Origin: UBA2882 sp045542735
Lineage (GTDB): Bacteria; Bacillota; Clostridia; Lachnospirales; Lachnospiraceae
Reading direction: 5' to 3'
Assembly: GCA_045542735.1 (NCBI GenBank)
Contig: JAZQLQ010000021.1
Coordinates: 1-64,000, forward strand
Length of the DNA: 64,000 bases
Shown one piece after another: positions 35,827 through 43,181 of this stretch. The position numbers were made by a program, and so were the translations under genes. The first letter of the stretch is position 1. Each line of letters starts with the position of its first letter. The notes beneath the pieces were generated by a model. It worked only from the letters and a program-made list of their open reading frames with translations, searched no databases and was not told the origin of the DNA.

Positions 35827-38412
35827 ATGGAGATTATAAATGCGATACAGACCGCGGGTGTGTTAATCGGGTTTATCACGATTATTGTAGTTGCATTACA
35901 GAAGCCGTCGGAGAGCCAGAAAATATTATTGCTGGCGAGTTGTTGTGCATTCATTTCCATTTTGGGATATACGCTGGAGATTAATGCGGTAAGCCGTGAG
36001 GCCATGCTTCTTGGACTAAAGATGGGATATGTGGGCAAGGCCTATGTACAGCTTTTCTTTTTTGTATTTATGATGTCCTATTGCAAGGTGCCCTTTCCAA
36101 AGAAATTTTTTGTGTTCTGTTTTACATATAATAGTTTACTGTTGTTATCTATTCTGACTTGTGAATATCATGAATTTTATTATAAAAACATTCATATTGA
36201 ATATGATAGTATGTTTCCGGTTTTGGCATTTGGAAAGGGTATCTGCTATTGGCTGTTTATGGGCGGTACTCTGATTTTAATGCTGTTGTACCTGATTATA
36301 TCCTTTGTTGAGATGAGAAAGCGTAAGGGACGTGAGAGACGGCAGTTGGTATTACTTTCCATCAGTGGGTTGGTTCCGGCTGCATTATTGGCAATTTATC
36401 TTACAGGAGTGATGGATGCCTTTGATCCCATCCCTATAGGTGTGGTAATTGTATGTACGCTGTTAACTATAAATGTTATGAAATATGGTCTGCTTGATAC
36501 TGTAGAGCTTGCCAAAGAACATATCTTTGAAAGTACCAAAGAGGGTTTGATTGTTGTTGATGCACACAACAATTTGTTGTATGCTAACAAAGTATCTAAG
36601 GAACTCTTTCCGGAGATTGACAATCTGCAAAAGAGAAAAGAGCGTATTAAAGAAATATTCTCTGAAAATGAGGATGAGAGCATCTTTGAAAAAGATGGTA
36701 GGAATTATGAAATTAGGATTTCAGAGATTAGGGATGACAGCCGTGTAGAAAATGTGAAGGGGTATTTGGCGTGGATCTTTGATATGACCTTTATTTCTAA
36801 TTATACAGAAGAGATGATCCGATTAAAGCAGGAAGCAGAAAAGGCAAATCAGGCAAAATCCTCTTTCCTGGCAAGAATGTCTCACGAAATCCGCACTCCC
36901 ATGAATGCGATTTTAGGCTTTTCGGATCTGTGCTTGCGTGCACAGCCGGAGGGTAAAGTGGGGGATTATGTAGAAAACATCCGTACATCTGCAGATACCT
37001 TATTAAACTTGGTCAATGAGGTATTGGATATTTCCAAGATTGAATCCGGTAAGATGGAATTGGTAGAGTTGGATTATGGGACCAAAACCTTGGTTAATGA
37101 GGTGGTTTCTGTCATTGGACAACGTGCTACTGAGAAGGGATTGGTATTCCGTTACATGTTAGACCAGCAGATTCCGTCTGCATTTTGCGGAGATAAGATG
37201 CGTGTCAGGGAGATTATGGCGAATCTGTTGACCAATGCTGTGAAATATACAGAAGATGGTACGATTTTGTTTAAGGTGAAGGAATTACAGCGGGAAGATG
37301 ACAGATCACTTCTTGAGATTATTGTGAAAGATACCGGTATTGGTATTAAAGAAGAAGATAAGAAAAAACTGTTTTTCAAATTTGAACAGTTCGATCATCA
37401 ACGCAATTATTCAAAAGAAGGAACCGGTCTTGGACTTGCGATTGTTAAGAGTCTGACAGAATTAATGGGTGGTTCCGTCAAGGTAGACAGTGTATACGGA
37501 GAAGGCAGTACATTCCGCGCATGTATTTGGCAGAAAATATCGGATGCAACGCCCATTGGTGAATATCGCGGAACCAATCAAAACAATGAAGTGAATGACA
37601 AAGAACACAGTATCAGTTCTCCGGCTGTAGAGTTTTCCGGAGCATCTGTATTGGTAGTAGATGATAATGAGGTTAATCTAAAGGTGGCGTATGGTCTATT
37701 ACATTTATATGGCATTGAAGCGGATTTGGTGGCATCCGGCAAGGAGTGTCTGGAAAAAGCCAAGGAGAAACGATATGATATTGTGTTTATGGATCAAATG
37801 ATGCCGGAAATGGATGGAACAGAGACGATGCATCTGTTGCGTCAACAGATAGAAGGATATCAGGAGGTTCCTATTGTAGCATTGACAGCCAACGCATTGG
37901 TGGGTGTGAAAGAAGAAATGCTTGCAGCGGGATTCGATGATTTTCTGGGTAAGCCCATCGAGTTACAACTGATGGAACAGATTTTACACAGATTTGCAGA
38001 ACCATATTGTACAGAAAAGAAGGAAGATGTTGGGGGACAAACGACAATGACAGAAGGTTATACATATTTAACGGAAGCGGGTATTCAGGCAAAAACAGGT
38101 GAGGAATTTTGCGGAGGCAAGGAGACCTATATAGAAATCTTGGAGGCTTATGCTGATAACGCAGCATCCCAACAGGAGAGTATTGCACAAGCACTGGAAA
38201 AGGAAGATATCGGGCGATATGCGATTTTGGTGCATGGGTTAAAGAGTTCTTCGGCATCCATCGGTGCCATGGAATTGTCCGAAATGGCAAAGGCGCATGA
38301 AATGGCAGCCAAAGATGGCGATACAGTCTATGTCAAACAGCATTATGAAGAATTGCAACAGCTATTTGTAAAAAATGTTGACGCAATACAGAAATATTTG
38401 CGGTCCATGTAG
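35827..38412 (+). CDS. 7TM hybrid histidine kinase with REC and Hpt domains
   Basis: 861 residues. The N-terminal 230 residues form seven membrane helices of the histidine-kinase 7TM-N type, followed by a PAS-like segment. HisKA has the phospho-acceptor His353 in MSHEIRTPMNAI; the ATPase has GTGIGIKEED and GTGLGLAIVKSL; the receiver has Asp656 in MDQMMPEMDG; the Hpt domain has His803 in LVHGLKSSSAS. All residues for a His-Asp-His phosphorelay inside one protein are present; no response regulator lies nearby, so the output partner is elsewhere. Start at 35827 follows AAGGAGAAGG; an upstream in-frame ATG at 35788 would add 13 residues. Confidence 0.88.
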   Translation: MEIINAIQTAGVLIGFITIIVVALQKPSESQKILLLASCCAFISILGYTLEINAVSREAMLLGLKMGYVGKAYVQLFFFVFMMSYCKVPFPKKFFVFCFTYNSLLLLSILTCEYHEFYYKNIHIEYDSMFPVLAFGKGICYWLFMGGTLILMLLYLIISFVEMRKRKGRERRQLVLLSISGLVPAALLAIYLTGVMDAFDPIPIGVVIVCTLLTINVMKYGLLDTVELAKEHIFESTKEGLIVVDAHNNLLYANKVSKELFPEIDNLQKRKERIKEIFSENEDESIFEKDGRNYEIRISEIRDDSRVENVKGYLAWIFDMTFISNYTEEMIRLKQEAEKANQAKSSFLARMSHEIRTPMNAILGFSDLCLRAQPEGKVGDYVENIRTSADTLLNLVNEVLDISKIESGKMELVELDYGTKTLVNEVVSVIGQRATEKGLVFRYMLDQQIPSAFCGDKMRVREIMANLLTNAVKYTEDGTILFKVKELQREDDRSLLEIIVKDTGIGIKEEDKKKLFFKFEQFDHQRNYSKEGTGLGLAIVKSLTELMGGSVKVDSVYGEGSTFRACIWQKISDATPIGEYRGTNQNNEVNDKEHSISSPAVEFSGASVLVVDDNEVNLKVAYGLLHLYGIEADLVASGKECLEKAKEKRYDIVFMDQMMPEMDGTETMHLLRQQIEGYQEVPIVALTANALVGVKEEMLAAGFDDFLGKPIELQLMEQILHRFAEPYCTEKKEDVGGQTTMTEGYTYLTEAGIQAKTGEEFCGGKETYIEILEAYADNAASQQESIAQALEKEDIGRYAILVHGLKSSSASIGAMELSEMAKAHEMAAKDGDTVYVKQHYEELQQLFVKNVDAIQKYLRSM

Positions 38413-38597
38413 CAAAACTTTCCAAACAATTGCTTGATTCTTCGTGAAAATATACAAAAATATATTTTTAATCTTTTATTTGCAGAAAAAAGATTGTATA
38501 TTTTGCATGATATGGTAAAATTAAAAATAGCTTGTAATATATGAATAAGGCTGGAAACAGGAGCCTTAGAATACTTGAAAGAGAAGGAGAAAAGCAT

Positions 38598-38990
38598 ATG
38601 ATTTGTATGGCATGTGGAAAAGACGGCATTGGTGAAGTTTGCAATGCATGTATTCGTGTAGAAACCGTTAAAATGTCAAAAGACTGGGTTTATAAAGAGG
38701 GATTATTCGGAAAAAAAACAGAGGATTTCAAAGTAGTTGTTTCCAATATGCGTGTTAGCGGTAAATTTGCTATTGGTGATAATACTTCCGGTACCAACGT
38801 TCGTATGGACAGTGCTTCCCATTATATCAAGAATGTAAAGGGTGTTGTGACTGCTACATACAACAAAAAAGATTGCCCGGCTATTGCGATTGAGAATGGT
38901 ACAACAGGCATGAAGAGATTCTTATTAATGCCTATGTATGACGGGAATGTAGCTGACTTGGAAAAAGCAATTAAAGAGTGCCAAGGTTAG
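38598..38990 (+). CDS. Hypothetical protein with N-terminal zinc-knuckle
   Basis: 130 residues from ATG 38598 (AAGGAGA upstream; an ATG at 38541 has no ribosome binding site). It opens with MICMACGKDGIGEVCNACI, a four-cysteine zinc-binding motif (CxxC...CxxC), followed by a soluble domain of strands (VVVSNMRVSGKFAIGDN, GVVTATYNKKDCPAIAI). It stands alone between the kinase and carB, with a terminator after it. Family unknown. Confidence 0.7.
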   Translation: MICMACGKDGIGEVCNACIRVETVKMSKDWVYKEGLFGKKTEDFKVVVSNMRVSGKFAIGDNTSGTNVRMDSASHYIKNVKGVVTATYNKKDCPAIAIENGTTGMKRFLLMPMYDGNVADLEKAIKECQG

Positions 38991-38997
38991 TTTTTTA

Positions 38998-39027
38998 AAG
39001 GACGGTATATTTACCGTCCTTTTTTTG
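38998..39027 (+). terminator. Rho-independent terminator
   Basis: AAGGACGGTA (38998-39007) and TACCGTCCTT (39012-39021) around TATT, then T6. Confidence 0.9.
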
Positions 39028-39048
39028 AAAAATATATTAGAATATAAA

Positions 39049-39078
39049 TTGACAATTATCCTCATATGCATGTAAAAT
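39049..39078 (+). promoter_or_regulatory. Sigma-A promoter of carB
   Basis: TTGACA at 39049-39054, 18-base spacer, TAAAAT at 39073-39078, about 40 bases before the carB start. The leader is too short for the PyrR attenuator often seen on pyrimidine operons. Confidence 0.75.
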
Positions 39079-39121
39079 GTTTTGAGAGAAAAATGAGGAT
39101 AGAAATAAGGAGGTAATTTTC

Positions 39122-42100
39122 GTGCCAAAGAGAACAGACATCCACAAAGTATTAATCATCGGCTCCGGCCCTATTATTATTGGTCAGGCTTGTGAGTTTG
39201 ACTATTCAGGAACTCAGGCATGTAAGGCACTTCGCCAGCTCGGTTATGAGATCGTATTGGTTAACTCCAATCCCGCAACCATCATGACAGATCCTGAGAC
39301 TGCCGATGTGACATATATTGAGCCGTTAAATGTAGAAAGATTAGAGCAGATTATTGCAAAAGAACGTCCGGATGCTTTATTGCCCAACTTAGGTGGACAA
39401 TCCGGTCTTAATTTATGTTCAGAGTTACACCAGGCAGGTGTTTTGGATAAATACGGTGTAAAGGTTATCGGTGTGCAGGTAGATGCCATTGAACGTGGTG
39501 AAGACCGTATTGAATTTAAAAAGACCATGGATGAGCTTGGTATTGAAATGGCACGTAGTGAAGTGGCTTATACTGTAGATGAAGCGCTTGCTATTGCAGA
39601 TAAGCTTGGATACCCCGTTGTATTACGTCCTGCTTACACCATGGGTGGAGCCGGCGGCGGTCTTGTATATAATAAGGAAGAGTTAAAAACAGTTTGCGCA
39701 AGAGGTCTTCAGGCCAGTCTTGTTGGACAGGTATTGGTAGAGGAGTCCATCTTGGGCTGGGAAGAATTAGAATTAGAGGTTGTTCGTGATGCAGAAGGTA
39801 ATATTATTACTGTATGCTTCATTGAAAACATTGATCCCCTGGGTGTTCATACCGGTGATTCCTTCTGTTCTGCACCGATGTTGACTATCTCTGAAGAATG
39901 TCAGAAGAGATTGCAGGAACAGGCATACAAGATTGTAGAGTCCGTACAGGTTATTGGTGGTACAAACGTACAGTTTGCCCATGATCCGGTTTCCGATCGT
40001 ATTATCGTTATTGAGATTAATCCTCGTACATCCCGTTCTTCAGCATTGGCATCCAAAGCGACAGGCTTCCCCATTGCATTGGTTTCAGCTATGTTGGCAA
40101 CAGGACTTACTTTAAAAGACATTCCTTGTGGCAAATATGGAACCTTGGATAAATATGTTCCCGATGGCGATTATGTGGTTATCAAATTTGCACGTTGGGC
40201 ATTCGAAAAATTCAAAGGTGTACAAGATAAATTTGGTACTCAGATGCGTGCCGTTGGTGAAGTTATGAGTATCGGTAAGACTTACAAAGAAGCATTCCAG
40301 AAGGCAATCCGTTCTTTGGAGACAGGCCGTCATGGTCTTGGTCATGCCAAGGATTTTGATTCCCTTGATAAAGAAGAATTGCTCAATAGATTGGCTACTC
40401 CTTCCAGCGAGCGTCATTTTATGATGTACGAAGCGCTTCGTAAGGGTGCTACTGTAGAAGAAATTCACGAGATTACCAAAGTAAAAGCGTATTTCATCGA
40501 GCAGATGAAAGAGTTGGTAGAGGAAGAAGAAGCATTGGCTGCATGCAAAGGTAGCATGCCTGCAGATGAGTTGTTAATTGCAGCGAAGAAAGATGGCTTC
40601 TCTGATAAATATTTAAGTCAGGTTCTTGCGATTCCGGAAGAAGATATCCGTAACCGTCGTATTGAACTGGGTGTGGAAGAAGCATGGGAAGGTGTACATG
40701 TAAGCGGTACACAGGACAGAGCTTATTACTATTCCACATACAATGCACCGGACAAAAACCCTATCAGTGAAGAGAAGCCCAAGATTATGATTTTGGGTGG
40801 CGGTCCTAACCGTATCGGACAGGGTATTGAATTTGACTATTGTTGTGTACATGCATCCCTGGCGTTAAAGAAACTGGGATTTGAGACAATCATTGTTAAC
40901 TGTAACCCTGAAACGGTTTCTACAGACTATGATACCTCCGACAAGCTCTATTTTGAGCCTCTGACATTGGAAGATGTATTGAGCATTTACAAGAAAGAGA
41001 AACCTTTGGGTGTTATCGCACAGTTTGGTGGACAGACACCTTTGAACTTAGCTGCTGAGCTTGAGAAAAATGGTGTGAAGATACTTGGAACTGCCCCTTC
41101 TGTTATCGATTTGGCAGAAGACCGTGACTTGTTCCGTGATATGATGGAGAAACTGGAAATCCCCATGCCTGAATCCGGTATGGCGGTTAATGTTCAGGAA
41201 GCTATCGATATCGCAAATAACATCGGTTATCCCGTAATGGTTCGTCCTTCCTATGTATTGGGCGGACGTGGTATGGAAGTGGTTTATGATGATGAGAGCA
41301 TGAAACAGTATATGGAAGCTGCTGTTGGAGTGACTCCTGATCGTCCCATTTTGATTGACCGTTTCTTAAACCATGCGTTGGAATGTGAGGCAGATGCTAT
41401 CAGCGATGGTACACATGCATTTGTACCTGCTGTTATGGAGCATATCGAGCTTGCAGGTGTTCACTCCGGTGACTCTGCTTGTATCCTTCCTTCCGTACAC
41501 ATCTCTGAAGAGAATGTGAAGACAATCAAAGAGTATACAAGAAAGATTGCAGAAGAAATGCATGTAAAAGGTCTTATGAACATGCAGTATGCGATTGAAA
41601 ATGATAAAGTATATGTATTGGAGGCAAACCCCAGAGCTTCCCGTACCGTACCGTTGGTATCCAAGGTATGTAATATCCGTATGGTGCCTTTGGCAACCGA
41701 TATTATTACCTCTGAGCTTACCGGACGTCCTTCACCCATTGCGGATTTGAAGGAGCAGGTAATCCCCAACTACGGTGTGAAAGAAGCGGTATTCCCCTTC
41801 AATATGTTCCAGGAAGTTGACCCTGTATTGGGACCTGAGATGCGCTCTACCGGTGAGGTGCTTGGTTTATCCGCATCCTACGGTGAGGCGTTCTTCAAAG
41901 CACAGGAAGGCGCACAGTCCAAGCTTCCTTTAGAAGGAACAGCATTGATTTCCGTTAATGACAAAGATAAAGACGAAGTAGTAGAGGTTGCTACAAGTCT
42001 TGCTAAAGACGGATTTAAGCTTGTGGCTACCGGTGGAACTTATGACCTGCTTTCTACAGCCGGATTGGAAGTAGAGAAGGTTAAGAAAATCTCTGAGGGC

Positions 42101-42346
42101 CGTCCTCATGTGGGAGATTTGATTACTAACGGAGATATCCAGTTGATTATCAACACACCGGTTGGAAAAGAAAGTCTTGTAGGCGATGCATACTTAAGAA
42201 AAGCAGCCATCAAAGCGAAAGTTCCTTATATGACTACCATTGCAGCAGCAAAAGCCACTGCAGAAGGTATCCACTATGTAAAGAATAACGAGGGCAGTGA
42301 ATTGAAGTCCTTACAGGAGTTGCATAGCGAGATTCACGACAAATAA
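39122..42346 (+). CDS. carB: Carbamoyl-phosphate synthase large subunit
   Basis: 1074 residues, two ATP-grasp halves with the repeated N-lobes (IGSGPIIIGQACEFDYSG at 13-30 and LGGGPNRIGQGIEFDYCC near 560) and the C-terminal methylglyoxal-synthase-like regulatory domain. Makes carbamoyl phosphate for arginine and pyrimidines with CarA, which is not in this window. GTG 39122 has GGAGG nine bases upstream. Own promoter and terminator make it a single-gene unit. Confidence 0.97.
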   Translation: MPKRTDIHKVLIIGSGPIIIGQACEFDYSGTQACKALRQLGYEIVLVNSNPATIMTDPETADVTYIEPLNVERLEQIIAKERPDALLPNLGGQSGLNLCSELHQAGVLDKYGVKVIGVQVDAIERGEDRIEFKKTMDELGIEMARSEVAYTVDEALAIADKLGYPVVLRPAYTMGGAGGGLVYNKEELKTVCARGLQASLVGQVLVEESILGWEELELEVVRDAEGNIITVCFIENIDPLGVHTGDSFCSAPMLTISEECQKRLQEQAYKIVESVQVIGGTNVQFAHDPVSDRIIVIEINPRTSRSSALASKATGFPIALVSAMLATGLTLKDIPCGKYGTLDKYVPDGDYVVIKFARWAFEKFKGVQDKFGTQMRAVGEVMSIGKTYKEAFQKAIRSLETGRHGLGHAKDFDSLDKEELLNRLATPSSERHFMMYEALRKGATVEEIHEITKVKAYFIEQMKELVEEEEALAACKGSMPADELLIAAKKDGFSDKYLSQVLAIPEEDIRNRRIELGVEEAWEGVHVSGTQDRAYYYSTYNAPDKNPISEEKPKIMILGGGPNRIGQGIEFDYCCVHASLALKKLGFETIIVNCNPETVSTDYDTSDKLYFEPLTLEDVLSIYKKEKPLGVIAQFGGQTPLNLAAELEKNGVKILGTAPSVIDLAEDRDLFRDMMEKLEIPMPESGMAVNVQEAIDIANNIGYPVMVRPSYVLGGRGMEVVYDDESMKQYMEAAVGVTPDRPILIDRFLNHALECEADAISDGTHAFVPAVMEHIELAGVHSGDSACILPSVHISEENVKTIKEYTRKIAEEMHVKGLMNMQYAIENDKVYVLEANPRASRTVPLVSKVCNIRMVPLATDIITSELTGRPSPIADLKEQVIPNYGVKEAVFPFNMFQEVDPVLGPEMRSTGEVLGLSASYGEAFFKAQEGAQSKLPLEGTALISVNDKDKDEVVEVATSLAKDGFKLVATGGTYDLLSTAGLEVEKVKKISEGRPHVGDLITNGDIQLIINTPVGKESLVGDAYLRKAAIKAKVPYMTTIAAAKATAEGIHYVKNNEGSELKSLQELHSEIHDK

Positions 42347-42369
42347 GATATAATACGAAGTGAAATAGA

Positions 42370-42400
42370 AAACTCACATCCCAAATGGATGTGAGTTTTT
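42370..42400 (+). terminator. Terminator of carB
   Basis: AAACTCACATCC (42370-42381) pairs with GGATGTGAGTTT (42387-42398), then TT. Confidence 0.85.
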
Positions 42401-42458
42401 GCTCTTATGAATTAGTAGTGTATGTTCTAATGAAATAAAAAAGCAGTGAATAAAGAAT

Positions 42459-42521
42459 AAAATTCCTCCGTTTACAGATACTACAATCACACAAGTAGAA
42501 AATGTAAACGGAGGAAATTTT
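42459..42521 (+). promoter_or_regulatory. Long hairpin that buries the spoVT ribosome binding site
   Basis: TTCCTCCGTTTACA (42463-42476) pairs over 14 unbroken base pairs with TGTAAACGGAGGAA (42503-42516), and four more A-T pairs follow a bulge. GGAGG (42510-42514), the only good ribosome binding site of spoVT, lies inside the stem. The loop has an inner CTAC/GTAG pair (42481-42484, 42495-42498). Translation should be low unless the stem is opened, or the element is a protein operator. Confidence 0.75.
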
Positions 42522-42524
42522 TAT

Positions 42525-43070
42525 ATGAAAGCTACAGGTATCGTCCGAAGAATTGATGACTTGGGGAGAATTGTAATCCCGAAAGAAATCCGAAGAACTT
42601 TGCGTATCAGAGAAAGTGACCCTTTGGAAATTTTTACCGGGAGAGAAGGGGAAATTGTATTAAAAAAGTATTCACCGATTGGTGAAATGAGTTCTTTTGC
42701 CAAACAGTATGCGGAAAGTCTGGCGCAGGTATCCGGTAAAGTAGCACTTATTGCTGACAGGGATCAGTTTATTGCTACGGCAGGTGGTGGAAAAGCTTTT
42801 AACGGAAAGGGATTGAGCAGATACTTAGAGGATGCCCTGGAGAGACGAGAAACTATTTTGGCGGGTAAGGGTGAAAAGCAATTCTTGGAAATTGCCAATG
42901 AGATTCAGAATGCTTATGAACAGGAGATGATTGCTCCGATTATCTGTGAAGGTGATGTTATAGGTGCTGTTATTTTGTTGGAAACCGATGATAAAGCTAA
43001 AATGGGTGAAGTTGAAAAGAAATTGGCACAGTCTGCGGCCGCTTTTTTGGGTAGACAAATGGAGCAGTAG
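42525..43070 (+). CDS. spoVT: Stage V sporulation protein T
   Basis: 181 residues: AbrB-type swapped-hairpin DNA-binding domain at 1-50 (TGIVRRIDDLGRIVIPKEIR) and a GAF-like domain in the rest (KVALIADRDQF, ICEGDVIGAVILLE), as in Bacillus SpoVT, a sigma-G-dependent regulator of forespore genes and spore germination. Its ribosome binding site is inside the hairpin just upstream. Length typical. Confidence 0.93.
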   Translation: MKATGIVRRIDDLGRIVIPKEIRRTLRIRESDPLEIFTGREGEIVLKKYSPIGEMSSFAKQYAESLAQVSGKVALIADRDQFIATAGGGKAFNGKGLSRYLEDALERRETILAGKGEKQFLEIANEIQNAYEQEMIAPIICEGDVIGAVILLETDDKAKMGEVEKKLAQSAAAFLGRQMEQ

Positions 43071-43084
43071 TGAAAGAAATGTGA

Positions 43085-43112
43085 AAAATGGAGTGAAATA
43101 CTCCATTTTTTT
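43085..43112 (+). terminator. Terminator of spoVT
   Basis: AAAATGGAGT (43085-43094) with ACTCCATTTT (43100-43109), then a T-run. Confidence 0.85.
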
Positions 43113-43181
43113 GTTGTTTTGTGGTAACATGAGTTCAGTTTATGAAATAGTTTGAAACTACAGGGAAGCTGGGATACCTAT

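Noticed and set aside
38413..38597. Terminator or small RNA after the histidine kinase
   Set aside because: Only AT-rich weak hairpins; nothing with a solid stem and T-run.
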